Shown one piece after another: positions 25,733 to 35,099 of a stretch of DNA of 64,000 bases. Each line of letters opens with the position of its first letter. Positions within the stretch are counted from its first letter, which is position 1. The translations under genes were made by a program, and so were the position numbers. The DNA lies in contig JAFEEF010000036.1 in the NCBI GenBank assembly GCA_018241265.1, positions 178,565 through 242,564 of the forward strand, read 5' to 3'. Source of the DNA: Pseudomonadota bacterium (GTDB lineage Bacteria > Pseudomonadota > Gammaproteobacteria > Burkholderiales > Burkholderiaceae_C). Below the pieces are notes generated by a model. That model searched no databases, was not told the origin of the DNA, and saw only the letters and a program-made list of their open reading frames with translations.

Positions 25733-26515
25733 TTAGAACGTGCCGGGGTACGCGCCGCCGTCGAGCAGGATGTTCTGGCCGGTGAGATAGCCGGCCTGCA
25801 CGCTGCAGAGGAACACGCACATCGCGCCGAACTCCTCGGGCGTGCCGAGACGCAGCGCCGGGATCGTGCGCTCGCGCTCGCCGCGGATCGTCGCGAAGTC
25901 CTTGCCGGTCCTGGCCGCCACGGCCTTCAGGGTCATGTTCAGCCGGTCGGTGTCGAACGCGCCGGGCAGCAGGCCGTTGATCGTCACGCCTTTGCCCGCG
26001 ATCGAGCTGCGGGCCAGCCCGGCGACGAAGCCGGTGAGGCCGCTGCGCGCACCGTTCGAGAGGCCGAGCACATCGATCGGCGCCTTCACCGCGCCCGACG
26101 TGATGTTGACGACGCGGCCGTAGCCGCGCTCGGCCATCTTGTCGACGGTCGCCTTCATCAGCTCGATCGGCGTCAGCATGTTGGCGTCGACCGCCTTGAT
26201 CCAGGCGTCGCGGTCCCAGTCGCGAAAGTCGCCGGGCGGCGGACCGCCGGCGTTGTTGACGAGGATGTCGACCCGCGGGCAGGCCGCCAGCGCGGCCGTG
26301 CGGCCTTCGGCGGTCGTGATGTCGCCGGCCACCGCACGGACCTCGCCGCCGCCGAGCGCGCGCAGCTCTGCCGCAGTCGCCTCGAGCGCCTCGGCGCCGC
26401 GCGCCGTGATCACGACATGGACGCCTTCCCGCACCAGCGCCTGCGCGCAGCCCTTGCCGAGTCCCTTGCTGGCGGCGCAGACCAGCGCCCACTTGCCCTT
26501 CAAGCCGAGATCCAT
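25733..26515 (-). CDS. Short-chain dehydrogenase/reductase-like protein lacking catalytic Tyr and Lys
   Basis: 260 aa, standard SDR length. The cofactor motif ASKGLGKG and NNAGG are present, and Ser140 (NITSGAV) is in place. At the YxxxK position the sequence reads SNGAR: Ser153 for Tyr and Arg157 for Lys. The substitutions sit in an otherwise well-conserved segment (LGLSNGARSGLTGFVAGLAR), which suggests a real subfamily rather than decay. It may bind NAD(P) without classic reductase chemistry. Four nt separate it from the upstream transporter gene, so they form an operon. Confidence 0.9.
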   Translation of the reverse strand: MDLGLKGKWALVCAASKGLGKGCAQALVREGVHVVITARGAEALEATAAELRALGGGEVRAVAGDITTAEGRTAALAACPRVDILVNNAGGPPPGDFRDWDRDAWIKAVDANMLTPIELMKATVDKMAERGYGRVVNITSGAVKAPIDVLGLSNGARSGLTGFVAGLARSSIAGKGVTINGLLPGAFDTDRLNMTLKAVAARTGKDFATIRGERERTIPALRLGTPEEFGAMCVFLCSVQAGYLTGQNILLDGGAYPGTF

Positions 26516-26519
26516 CGCA

Positions 26520-27443
26520 TCACCTCCACTTGGCCAACAGCCAGATGCCGAGCAGCACGAGCGCCGTCCCGGCCGCGATCCATGCCGTGAACGGTTCGCC
26601 GAGGATCACGACGCTCATCAGGATGGTCGACAGCGGGCCGATCATGCCGGTCTGCGCGACCATCGTCGCGCCGATGCGCTCGATCGCCATCATCACCATC
26701 AGCACCGGCACGAAGGTGCACAGGGTCGCGTTCAGCACCGAGAGCCAGATCACCTCCGGCGCGACCGCGAGCGCCGCGAGCGGCCGCACGATCAGGAACT
26801 GCGCGATGCACAGCAGGCAGGCCACGACCGTCGCCAGGCCGGTGAGGCGCAGCGCGCCGAGGCGCTTGACCTCCTCGCCGCTCATCACGAGATAGACCGC
26901 ATAGCTGATCGCGCTGAGGAACACGAGCAGCGCGCCGAGGGACGCATTGCTGCCGCCCAGATGCGCCTCGTGGCCGAACACGAGCAGCACGCCGGCGTAG
27001 CTGACTGCCAGCGAGACGACCTGCCGCGCATGCACCTTGCGCTTGAAGACGAACACGCCGAGCGCCAGCACCAGCGTGGGGTTGAGGTAGAGGATGAGCC
27101 GCTCGAAGCTCGCGCTGATGTAGGCGAGGCCGGCGAAGTCGAGGAAGCTCGCGAGGTAGTAGCCGGTGGTGCCGAGGCCGAACACGACGAACCAGTCGCG
27201 CCGCGTCAGCGACGGCTGGCCGCGCCCGGCCCACCAGGCGAGCGCGACGAAGAACGGCAGCGCGAACAGCATGCGGTAGGCGATCAAGGTCACCGCATCG
27301 ACGCCGTAGCGGTACGCGAGCTTGACGATGATCGCCTTGCCGGAGAACGCGATCGCGCCGATCGATGCGAGCGCGATGCCCGGCCAGGCCGGGCGCGGCG
27401 GCGCGGCGGCGATGCGGCCGGCCGTCGTGGGGGAAGAGGACAT
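26520..27443 (-). CDS. EamA/DMT-family transporter
   Basis: 307 aa from ATG 27443, with about ten membrane segments in two EamA repeats: the first spans GIALASIGAIAFSGKAIIVKL to SYAGVLLVFG, the second LGALLVFLSAISYAVYLVMSG to LVLLGIWLLAKW. RLILYLNPTLVLALGVFVFKRK and IGPLSTILMSVVILGEPFTAW are the conserved ends of each repeat. Such proteins export amino acids or metabolites; the substrate is not predictable. It is the first gene of a two-gene operon with the unusual SDR. Confidence 0.9.
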   Translation of the reverse strand: MSSSPTTAGRIAAAPPRPAWPGIALASIGAIAFSGKAIIVKLAYRYGVDAVTLIAYRMLFALPFFVALAWWAGRGQPSLTRRDWFVVFGLGTTGYYLASFLDFAGLAYISASFERLILYLNPTLVLALGVFVFKRKVHARQVVSLAVSYAGVLLVFGHEAHLGGSNASLGALLVFLSAISYAVYLVMSGEEVKRLGALRLTGLATVVACLLCIAQFLIVRPLAALAVAPEVIWLSVLNATLCTFVPVLMVMMAIERIGATMVAQTGMIGPLSTILMSVVILGEPFTAWIAAGTALVLLGIWLLAKWR

Positions 27444-27585
27444 CGGCCAGGATTCTAGGCAGACCGCCGCCGCGGCACAGGACGCGGCGGCCGTCGCCGG
27501 CGGCATGCGCTCGATGTCGTGCATCGGCCCATGCCGCACGAAGCCGTGCGCATGGTTCGGGCCGCGCCGGCTCGGCCTCGGCGGG

Positions 27586-28122
27586 TCAACGCAGGATCTG
27601 CGTCGCCACCTGTCGCGTGACCTTGCCGGCATCGCTGCGTGCCGCGGCAGGGGAAGCCATGGTCGCTGCCGGCGCATAAGTCGCCGTGAAGCGCAGCGCG
27701 TCGGACCGGCAGGTCTGCGCCTGCTTCGGCGGTATGTCCAGATTGACGAACAGCGGCAGCCCGCCTTGAACCTTGCCGCCGACGCGGTTCGCGCCGACGA
27801 AGGTCATCGACGTGTTCAGGTAGAAGCTCGTCGTGATGTAGGGGAACGAGGCGCTGCCGTTCGCCACCGGAATGTACGAGCCGATCTCCAGGCCCCACTC
27901 CTGCGGATCGGTCTTCTGGCAATTGAACGTGAAGTTGGCCTGGATGTCGTCGACGTAGTACTGGCCGGCATCGGCGTCGTACTGCACGTCGATGCGGATC
28001 GAGTGGCCATCGGCCGTCGTGCCGGAATACACCCCCACTTGCTGCGCGGACGCCGACACGCCGACGAGCGCCAGGGCGCAAGCCAGCGCCACGCTTCCGA
28101 ACTGTCCTCGAATGAACTGCAT
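27586..28122 (-). CDS. Exported protein of unknown function
   Basis: 178 aa, initiated by AGGAGG 8 nt before ATG 28122. A signal peptide with cleavage after ASA (residues about 1-26) precedes a beta-rich body: GVYSGTTADGHSIRIDVQYDADAG, NFTFNCQKTDPQEWGLEIGSY, ITTSFYLNTSMTFVG. Two Cys residues in the mature region could pair. The sequence has no domain I recognise; the layout looks like a small periplasmic or secreted beta-sandwich. It is a single gene between an EamA transporter and ggt. Confidence 0.8.
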   Translation of the reverse strand: MQFIRGQFGSVALACALALVGVSASAQQVGVYSGTTADGHSIRIDVQYDADAGQYYVDDIQANFTFNCQKTDPQEWGLEIGSYIPVANGSASFPYITTSFYLNTSMTFVGANRVGGKVQGGLPLFVNLDIPPKQAQTCRSDALRFTATYAPAATMASPAAARSDAGKVTRQVATQILR

Positions 28123-28316
28123 ACCGGATCCTCCTGCCTGGATGAGAGCTGGCTGTCGGGCCGACGTGTGACCTGGCCAGGCCAGCCCCGTCGGCCGCCG
28201 CAACGGCGTCGCGACGTGCCAATGTCCGCGATGGCAGGCATCGCGTCCATCGTTCAGTCGAGGAAGGGCCCGCCCGAATCGGGGGGAGGGAGCGGGTCAG
28301 GTTCGGCGGGCTGCTG

Positions 28317-29948
28317 TCATGACGCCGCCACCTGCCCGTCGCGCCGCGCATCGCTCGCCGCCACATAGCCTTCGACCGCCGGATCGCCGAGCCGCCAGAT
28401 GAACTGCCCGGCCCCGAAGTCCATGTAGCTGTCGTCGATCACGTCGACGCGATGGCCGCGGTCGAGCAGGCCTTGCACGGTCGACGCCGCCATGCCTGAC
28501 TCGACGTTGATCGACAGCCCGGCATTGAAGCGCCAGCGCGGCGCATCGCAGGCGGCCTGCGGCGCCTGGCGCGCCGCGAGCATGCGCACCAGGGTCTGCA
28601 GATGGCCTTGCGGCTGCATGTTGCCGCCCATCACGCCGAAGCTCATCACCGGCTCGCTGCCGCCCGGCCCGGGTTTCGTCAGGAACGCCGGGATGATCGT
28701 GTGGAACGGCCGCTTGCCCGGCGCGACGCGGTTCGGGCTGCCGGCGTCGAGGCTGAAGGCGTGGCCGCGGTTCTGCAGCGAGATGCCGTACCCGGGCTCG
28801 ACGACGCCGGACCCGAAGCCCATGTAGTTGCTCTGGATGAAGCTCACCATCATGCCGCGCTCGTCGGCCGCGGTCAGGTAGATGGTGCCGCCCTTGACGA
28901 GGTTGCCGGGACCGAAGATCTGCGCGCGCTTCGGGTCGATCAGCTTCGCGCGCGACGCGAGATGGCCGGGATCCAGCAGTTGCTCGGTCGTGACCTCCAT
29001 CGCCCTGCGCTCGGCCACGTGGCGGTAGACATCGGCGAACGCGAGCTTCATCGCTTCGATCAGCAGGTGCTGCGCATCGACGCCGTCGATCGCCGCGGCG
29101 TCGATGTCGAGCCGGCCGGCGATGCCGAGCGCCATCAGCGCCGCGATGCCTTGGCCGTTCGGCGGGATCTCGTGCAAGGTGTGGCCGAGGTAGTCCTGGC
29201 CGATGGGCTCGACCCATTCGGGGCGGAAGGCCGCGAGGTCGGCCGCGGTCATCGCGCCGCCGTGCGCCCGCGCATGGCGCTCGAGCGCGGCCGCGATCTC
29301 GCCGCGGTAGTAGGCCTCGCCGCGCGTCTCGGCGATGAGCTTCAGCGCACGTGCGGCGGCGGGAAAGCGGAACTGCTCGCCGACATTCGGCGCGCGGCCC
29401 CACGGCATGAAGGACTCGCGGTAGCCGGGTTGCCGGTCGAGCAGCGGCACCGCGGCGGCCCACTTCTGCTGCACGACGATGGGCACCGCGTAGCCGCGCT
29501 CGGCGACTTCGATCGCCGGTTGCAGCAGGTCGGCGAACGACAGCTTGCCGAAGCGCTCGCTCAACGCCACCCAGCCCGCCACCGCGCCGGGTACGCTGAC
29601 GCTGTCCCAGCCGCGTTGCGGCGGCGTGCGGGCGTCGGGGCCGTACTTGCGCGCGAAGTATTCGGGCGTCCAGGCGGCCGGCGCCGGGCCCGACGAATTC
29701 AGGCCGTGCAGTCGGCCGTCGGCCCACAGGATCGCGAACGCGTCCGACCCGAGTCCGTTGCTCACCGGCTCGGTCAAGGTGATGACGGCCGCCGCGGCGA
29801 TCGCCGCATCGACCGCATTGCCGCCCTGCCACAGGATGCGCAAGCCCGCCTGTGCGGCGAGCGGATGCGATGTGGCGACGACGTTGCGCCCGAACACGGG
29901 CAGGCGCTGCGAGGGATAGCCGGCGGTCCAGTCGAAGGCGTGCGTCAT
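28317..29948 (-). CDS. Gamma-glutamyltransferase-family Ntn hydrolase
   Basis: 543 aa with AGGAGG about 10 nt upstream. Conserved blocks: ATSHPLAAQAGLRILWQGGNAVDAAIA, GSDAFAILW, SVPGAVAGW, and the autoprocessing site KGGTIYLTAADERG with nucleophile Thr355. FGVMGGNMQPQGHLQ is the C-terminal family motif. There is no signal peptide, so it is likely cytoplasmic, unlike periplasmic Ggt. It directly follows tctB-tctA (5 nt gap) on the same strand, suggesting it processes an amide or gamma-glutamyl compound imported by that transporter. This is an inference from the operon. A hairpin with a long loop at 28268-28311 just past the stop could terminate it. Confidence 0.9.
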   Translation of the reverse strand: MTHAFDWTAGYPSQRLPVFGRNVVATSHPLAAQAGLRILWQGGNAVDAAIAAAAVITLTEPVSNGLGSDAFAILWADGRLHGLNSSGPAPAAWTPEYFARKYGPDARTPPQRGWDSVSVPGAVAGWVALSERFGKLSFADLLQPAIEVAERGYAVPIVVQQKWAAAVPLLDRQPGYRESFMPWGRAPNVGEQFRFPAAARALKLIAETRGEAYYRGEIAAALERHARAHGGAMTAADLAAFRPEWVEPIGQDYLGHTLHEIPPNGQGIAALMALGIAGRLDIDAAAIDGVDAQHLLIEAMKLAFADVYRHVAERRAMEVTTEQLLDPGHLASRAKLIDPKRAQIFGPGNLVKGGTIYLTAADERGMMVSFIQSNYMGFGSGVVEPGYGISLQNRGHAFSLDAGSPNRVAPGKRPFHTIIPAFLTKPGPGGSEPVMSFGVMGGNMQPQGHLQTLVRMLAARQAPQAACDAPRWRFNAGLSINVESGMAASTVQGLLDRGHRVDVIDDSYMDFGAGQFIWRLGDPAVEGYVAASDARRDGQVAAS

Positions 29949-29953
29949 CGTCG

Positions 29954-31459
29954 TCAGTCCTCCTTGAATGCCGTCGCGCGGCTCATCCGCACCGACGGCA
30001 ACGTGACGATCACGACCAACAGCGCTGCTGCCGCAAGCAAGCCGGTGGACAACGGCCGCGTCACGAACACGGTCCAGTCGCCGCGCGACAGCAACAGCGC
30101 GCGGCGCAGGTTCTCTTCCATCAGCGGCCCGAGGATGAAGCCGAGCAGCAACGGCGCCGATTCGCACGACAGCTTGTAGAACACGTAGCCGATGAACGCG
30201 AACAGCGCCGTCAGGAACACGTCGAAGGTGTTGTTGTTGACGGTGTAGACGCCGATGCAGCAGAACAGCGTGATGGCCGGGAAGAGATAGCGGTACGGCA
30301 CCGCCAGCAGCTTGATCCAGATCCCGATCAGCGGCAGGTTCAGGATCACGAGCATCAGGTTGCCGACCCACATCGACGCGATCAGCCCCCAGAAGAGCTG
30401 CGGGTTGCTCGTCATCACCTGCGGGCCGGGCTGGATGCCCTTGATCGTCATCGCGCCGACCATCAGCGCCATCACCGCATTCGGCGGTATGCCGAGCGTC
30501 AGCATCGGGATGAAGGAGGTCTGCGCGCCGGCGTTGTTGGCGCTCTCGGGCCCGGCGACGCCGCGGATGTCGCCCTTGCCGAAGCGGCCGTTGCGGCCCG
30601 CGACCTTCTTCTCGACGCTGTAGGCCGCGAACGATGCCAGCAAGGCGCCGCCGCCCGGCAGCACGCCGAGCAGCGAGCCGAGCGCGGTACCGCGCACGAC
30701 CGCCGGCCAGGCCTCGCGGAAGTCCTGCTTCGTCGGCCACAGGCCCTTGACGTCCTTGGTGAACACCTCGCGGTGCTCGGCCGGCCTGCCGAGGTTGGCG
30801 ATGATCTCGCCGAAGCCGAACACGCCCATCGCGATCACGACGAAGCCGATGCCGTCGGTGAGTTCGGGAACGTCGAAGCTGTAGCGCGGCGTGCCCGAGA
30901 TCACGTCGGTGTTGATCTGCGCGAGCAGCAGGCCGAGGATGATCATCGCGATCGCCTTCAGCAGCGAGCCCGATGCCAGGACGACCGCGCCGATCAGGCC
31001 GAGCACCATCAGCGAGAAGTACTCGGCCGGCCCGAACTTGAACGCCAGTTCGGTGAGCGGCGGCGCGAACGCCGCGATGATCACGGTGCCGACGCAGCCG
31101 GCGAAGAACGAGCCCAGGCCCGCGGTCGCCAGCGCCGCGCCGGCACGGCCCTGGCGCGCCATCTGGTAGCCGTCGATCGCGGTGACGACCGAGCTCGATT
31201 CGCCGGGTACGTTGATCAGGATCGCGGTCGTCGAGCCGCCGTACTGCGCGCCGTAGTAGATGCCGGCGAGCATGATCAGCGCCGGTGTCGCGTCGAGCGT
31301 GTAGATCGACGGCAAGAGCATCGCGATCGTCGCCACCGGTCCGAGGCCGGGCAGCACGCCGATCAGCGTGCCGAGCAGCGCGCCGAAGAAGGCATAGAGC
31401 AGGTTCTGCGCCGTGAAGGCAACGCCGAAGCCGAGCGCGAGGTTGTGGACCAGGTCCAT
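29954..31459 (-). CDS. tctA: TctA-family tripartite tricarboxylate transporter large permease
   Basis: 501 aa, the usual TctA length, with about 11-12 membrane spans. Family blocks: GTLIGVLPGLGPVATIAMLLP, PALIMLAGIYYGAQYGGSTTAILINVPGESSSVVTAIDGYQMA, and AGPESANNAGAQTSFIPMLTLGIPPNAVMALM. It is the sodium-coupled inner-membrane channel of a TTT carboxylate importer. It lies 15 nt after tctB. The periplasmic binding protein TctC is absent from the window and must come from elsewhere. Confidence 0.95.
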   Translation of the reverse strand: MDLVHNLALGFGVAFTAQNLLYAFFGALLGTLIGVLPGLGPVATIAMLLPSIYTLDATPALIMLAGIYYGAQYGGSTTAILINVPGESSSVVTAIDGYQMARQGRAGAALATAGLGSFFAGCVGTVIIAAFAPPLTELAFKFGPAEYFSLMVLGLIGAVVLASGSLLKAIAMIILGLLLAQINTDVISGTPRYSFDVPELTDGIGFVVIAMGVFGFGEIIANLGRPAEHREVFTKDVKGLWPTKQDFREAWPAVVRGTALGSLLGVLPGGGALLASFAAYSVEKKVAGRNGRFGKGDIRGVAGPESANNAGAQTSFIPMLTLGIPPNAVMALMVGAMTIKGIQPGPQVMTSNPQLFWGLIASMWVGNLMLVILNLPLIGIWIKLLAVPYRYLFPAITLFCCIGVYTVNNNTFDVFLTALFAFIGYVFYKLSCESAPLLLGFILGPLMEENLRRALLLSRGDWTVFVTRPLSTGLLAAAALLVVIVTLPSVRMSRATAFKED

Positions 31460-31474
31460 GTGGGCCGAGGTCCG

Positions 31475-31936
31475 TCAGCCGAGGAACGCGGGCTTCAGCG
31501 GGATCGTCAGCGCAAGCCCCTGGATGAACACCGCCCACGAGCCGACGGTCAGCACGACGCAGTTCACGAGCACGCCCTTCCAGCGGAAGTCCCCGCCGGC
31601 AAAGCTCACCAGCAGCACGACGAGCGGGATCGTGATGAACATCCCGAGGCGCGGCAGCGCGAGCCCGAACAGCGCGATCGACGCCACCACGACGAGCAGC
31701 GGCCGCCACGCGATCACGCCGATCCGGTCGCCGCCGTCGGCTTCGAAGGTGAGCGACTTGAACAGCACCACGGCGCCGAGCAGCGCCAGGATCACGCTGA
31801 GGATGATCGGGAAGTAGCCCGCGCCGGGCTTGGCCGACGTGCCCATCGGATAGTGGCCCGCGCCGATCGCGAACACCACGCCGATCACGATGAACATGAG
31901 GCCGGACCAGAAGTCCCGTTCGCTCTTGATCTTCAT
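31475..31936 (-). CDS. tctB: TctB-family small permease subunit
   Basis: 153 aa with four membrane segments (about 12-28, 42-60, 78-112, 126-146) and the typical N-terminus SERDFWSGLMFIVIGVVFAIGAGHYPMGTSAKPGAGYFP. It pairs with the TctA permease encoded next. It is first gene of the tctB-tctA-ggt unit; its promoter must lie in 31937-32116, back to back with the iron-type promoter at 32117. Confidence 0.92.
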   Translation of the reverse strand: MKIKSERDFWSGLMFIVIGVVFAIGAGHYPMGTSAKPGAGYFPIILSVILALLGAVVLFKSLTFEADGGDRIGVIAWRPLLVVVASIALFGLALPRLGMFITIPLVVLLVSFAGGDFRWKGVLVNCVVLTVGSWAVFIQGLALTIPLKPAFLG

Positions 31937-32116
31937 CTGTCTCCTCGATGCTGGGGCGGGACCTGTTCGCGCTCCGCCGCGCCGGCGTCGGCGGGCCGGA
32001 CCGGGGCGATTCTAGAAGCGCCGCAATGCGAGGCCTTCCGGAGAGCGCGTGCTCCATGCGCGCCCGGGCCGCCCGCCCGCGGCGATCGCGTCGGCGACCG
32101 GTCATCGATATTGAGA

Positions 32117-32139
32117 TATAATGCGAATCGTTCGTATTA
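32117..32139 (+). promoter_or_regulatory. Promoter -10 box overlapped by a Fur-box-like palindrome
   Basis: A perfect TATAAT lies at 32117-32122. The palindrome 32119-32139 has arms TAATGCGAA and TTCGTATTA around TCG, with eight of nine arm pairs matching, very like Fur boxes of Proteobacteria. It is AT-rich in an otherwise GC-rich region. No good -35 is visible. Binding here would block the promoter when iron is replete. It serves the di-heme peroxidase gene at 32157. Confidence 0.65.
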
Positions 32140-32156
32140 GATCATTCATTCATCTC

Positions 32157-33476
32157 ATGACCGTTCCCGCAGGCGCACGCTCGTCCGTTGCCGGCTCACT
32201 GGTGCTCTCGGTCGCGCTGCTCGCCGGCTGTGGCGGCGGCAGCGGCGGTACATCGCCGCCGACGACGACCACCGCCACGGGCCAGCTCTCGCCGATGGCG
32301 GAGGTCGGCCGGCAGATCTTCTCGGACACGGCGTTGTCGGTCTCCGGCAAGCAGTCCTGCGCGACCTGCCATGTCGCGGACCACGCGTTCGCCGCCGCCG
32401 ATGGCCGGTCGGTTCCGCTGGGCGGACCGCACATGGACCTGCCCGGGCTGCGCGCGACGCCGTCACTGATGTACGCGTCGTATGCACCGGCGTTCAAGTT
32501 CGCTTCCGACGGCACGCCGACCGGCGGCTTCTTCCGCGACGGCCGCTCGCCGACTCTGGCGGATCAGGCGCAACAGCCCTTCGTCACGTCGTTCGAGATG
32601 GCCAACGCGGATGCCGCGGCGGTGCTGCAGAAGCTGCTCACCCGGCCCTACCTCGACCAGTTCGAGGCGGTCTTCGGTGCCTCCGTCGTGTCGGACCCGA
32701 AACAGGCACTCGCGTCCATGGGCGCCGCGCTGGCGGCCTTCCAAACCGAGGACGTGAGCTTTCATCCGTTCACGAGCAAGTTCGACGCCTACGAAGCCGG
32801 CACGACGACGCTGACGGCCGCCGAACTCCAGGGCCTCGCGCTCTTCAACGACCCGACCAAGGGCAACTGCAACGCCTGCCACGTCTCGACCGGCAGCAAC
32901 AACGTGCGCGCGCTGTTCACCGACTTCACCTACGACAGCATCGGCCTGCCGCGCAACTGGAAGATCGCCGCCAACCAGGCCGCCTCGGCGCTGCCCTACG
33001 TGCCTGCGAACGGCGCGCAGTTCGCACCGGCGCCTTACGCCTACTACGACCTCGGCCTCTGCGGCCCGCTGCGCCCCGATCTCGACTACCGGCTGTCGCT
33101 GTGCGGCGCGTTCAAGGTGCCGACCTTGCGCAATGTCGCGGTGAAGCAGAACTACTTTCACAACGCCGCCTACGACAACCTCGTCGATGCGGTGACGTGG
33201 TACGCCACGCGCGACACCAACCCGACGCGCTGGTACCGCACCGAGGATGGCGGCATCGACGGCGCCTTCAACGACCTGCCGGCATCGCTGCAGGGCAGCA
33301 TCAACCGGGACGAGGTTCCCTACAACCCGGTGACCGCGCCGACGCTGACGAGCAACGACATCGAGCTCATCGTCACCTTCCTCTGCACGCTGACCGACGG
33401 CTACGACCCGAAGCAGCCCGCGTCCTACCGCGTACCGAGCCAATGCCAGCAGGCGGCGGCCGCGGCACGGCCGTGA
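32157..33476 (+). CDS. Di-heme cytochrome c peroxidase/MauG-family lipoprotein
   Basis: 439 aa from ATG 32157; the in-frame ATG at 32121 lies within the -10 element and is excluded. A lipobox LLAGC puts the lipidated Cys at 25. Two heme c sites are seen: CATCH (68-72) and CNACH (238-242). Downstream blocks GLCGPLRPDLDYRLSLCGAFKVPTLRNVAVKQNYFHN and ELIVTFLCTLTDGY are typical of the large CCP/MauG superfamily. It probably performs peroxide-dependent redox chemistry in the periplasm. The Fur-like site ahead and the porin and FMN-binding genes behind it suggest a role in iron or redox metabolism; a paralogue lies at 58753-60054. Confidence 0.9.
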   Translation: MTVPAGARSSVAGSLVLSVALLAGCGGGSGGTSPPTTTTATGQLSPMAEVGRQIFSDTALSVSGKQSCATCHVADHAFAAADGRSVPLGGPHMDLPGLRATPSLMYASYAPAFKFASDGTPTGGFFRDGRSPTLADQAQQPFVTSFEMANADAAAVLQKLLTRPYLDQFEAVFGASVVSDPKQALASMGAALAAFQTEDVSFHPFTSKFDAYEAGTTTLTAAELQGLALFNDPTKGNCNACHVSTGSNNVRALFTDFTYDSIGLPRNWKIAANQAASALPYVPANGAQFAPAPYAYYDLGLCGPLRPDLDYRLSLCGAFKVPTLRNVAVKQNYFHNAAYDNLVDAVTWYATRDTNPTRWYRTEDGGIDGAFNDLPASLQGSINRDEVPYNPVTAPTLTSNDIELIVTFLCTLTDGYDPKQPASYRVPSQCQQAAAAARP

Positions 33477-33520
33477 CGCCTCGGCGACCGATTTCTTTCC
33501 CATCCGGACCGGAGTCCACC

Positions 33521-34990
33521 ATGAAGACCCCACTGCGCCTGCCGCGCAAGCTGATCTCCGCGCTGGCGCTCGCCGGCCTCGCCTCGCACGTGCTGCCGGC
33601 CGCAGCGGCCGACCCGGGCGCGTCGGCGACCATCAAGCGCCTGCAGGCGCAGAACGATGCGCTGGCGAAGACGCTGGCCGACGTGCAGGCGCAACTGCAA
33701 TCGCTGCAGCGGACGGTCGGCGACATGCAGCAGAAGTCGGCCGCGCTCGGCAAGCAGCAGGAGACCCAGGCCGCACAGGTGCGCCAGACCGCCGAGGCGC
33801 AGCAGAAGGTCGAGGCCGACGTGGCCGCTGCGAGCCAGAACGCCAGCCAGGCGGTGCAGCAGGTCGCGGCCCAGTCGGCCAAGTCGGAGACCTGGGACAA
33901 GCTGCTGCTCTGGGGCTACGGCGAGATCTACTACGCCCATCCGGTACACCAGGCGAACCAGACGACGCTCGACCTCGCGCGCGGCGTCTTCGGCATCGGC
34001 TACCAGTTCGACGACAAGACGCGCTTCAACTCGGAGTACGAGGTCGAGCATGCGGTCGCGTCGGCCGACGATCCGGGCGAGATCGAGGTCGAGCAGCTCT
34101 ATGTCGAGCGCCAGCTCGGCCAGGGCCTGAACGCGCGCGCCGGCGTGTTCCTGATCCCGGCCGGCCTCATCAACGAGAACCACGAGCCGACCGCCTTCTA
34201 CGGCGTGCAGCGCAACTTCGTCGAGACGCTGATCATCCCGAGCACCTGGCGCGAAGGCGGCCTGTCGCTGTTCGGCACGACCGACAGCGGCCTCGACTGG
34301 AACGTCGGCCTGACGACCGGCGTCGACCTGTCGAAGTGGGACTTCGCGCCCGAGACCGCAACCTACGCATCGGCGCTGCAGCTCATCGCCGGCGACGTCG
34401 CGCCGCTGCAGGCGACCCACCAGGAAGGCGCGTTCGCGAATGCGCAGCACCTGTCGGGCTACGTCGGGCTCAACTACCGCGGCGTGCCCGGGCTGACGAT
34501 CGGCGGCCTGTTCTTCGGCGGCGGCGCGACGCCGGCGCAGCCCGGCATCGGCAGCCAGTCGGTGATGCTGGGCGAGGCGCACGTGCGCTACCAGCCGGGC
34601 AAGTGGGATCTGTCGGCCGTCTACGCGCAGGGCAACATCAGCAACACGGGTGCTGCGAACCGGCTCTTCCCGGGCACGGCCAACCCGTTGCCGGCGCGCT
34701 TCGACGGCTGGTACGCGCAGGCCGCCTACAACCTCTGGCAGGGCCAGGGCGGCATGCGGCTGGCACCGTTCGCCCGCTACGAGCGCTACGACATGGGCGC
34801 GTCGTACGAAGGCCTGGCGCCGGGCTTCGGTGCGTCGCCGGCCGGCTTCCCGGTACCGCACGACCAGGTGGCGACCATCGGCACGAACTTCTACCTGAAC
34901 CCGAACGTCGTGCTGAAGCTCGACTACCAGCACTTCCGCGACAACAGCGACTTCACGCGCGTGGACCTCGGGCTCGGGCTGTCGTTCTGA
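33521..34990 (+). CDS. Outer-membrane porin with N-terminal coiled coil
   Basis: 489 aa, GGAG 9 nt before the ATG. A signal peptide ends near PAAAA (about residue 29). Residues about 35-120 form a coiled coil rich in Gln and Ala. The rest is a beta-barrel with alternating strands and a C-terminal aromatic (LGLGLSF), the outer-membrane assembly signal. The layout resembles OprO/P- or DcaP-like porins whose coiled coil helps trimerise. It follows the di-heme peroxidase by 44 nt and precedes the FMN-binding gene, so substrate uptake linked to a periplasmic redox process is plausible. Confidence 0.88.
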   Translation: MKTPLRLPRKLISALALAGLASHVLPAAAADPGASATIKRLQAQNDALAKTLADVQAQLQSLQRTVGDMQQKSAALGKQQETQAAQVRQTAEAQQKVEADVAAASQNASQAVQQVAAQSAKSETWDKLLLWGYGEIYYAHPVHQANQTTLDLARGVFGIGYQFDDKTRFNSEYEVEHAVASADDPGEIEVEQLYVERQLGQGLNARAGVFLIPAGLINENHEPTAFYGVQRNFVETLIIPSTWREGGLSLFGTTDSGLDWNVGLTTGVDLSKWDFAPETATYASALQLIAGDVAPLQATHQEGAFANAQHLSGYVGLNYRGVPGLTIGGLFFGGGATPAQPGIGSQSVMLGEAHVRYQPGKWDLSAVYAQGNISNTGAANRLFPGTANPLPARFDGWYAQAAYNLWQGQGGMRLAPFARYERYDMGASYEGLAPGFGASPAGFPVPHDQVATIGTNFYLNPNVVLKLDYQHFRDNSDFTRVDLGLGLSF

Positions 34991-35041
34991 GTCGCCGGAG
35001 CGAAGTGCCTATGAAATTGCACAGCGCAGGCGACTCGCTCA
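34989..35041. repeat. Stem-loop repeat, copy 1
   Basis: GAGTCGCC, beginning on the porin stop codon, pairs with GGCGACTC at 35029-35036. The 18-mer GCGCAGGCGACTCGCTCA (35024-35041) recurs exactly at 47217-47234, also just after a stop codon. It may act as a terminator or processing hairpin. Confidence 0.6.
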
Positions 35042-35099
35042 GAACCCGTTCGGCGTTCCGAGTCGAATACTTTGTCTGCAGGTTCTGAGGTTCCAGGCG

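Noticed and set aside
32121..32156. Upstream ATG of the di-heme peroxidase gene
   Set aside because: It lies within the TATAAT/Fur-like element, before any possible transcription start, and would place a basic tail ahead of a normal lipoprotein signal.
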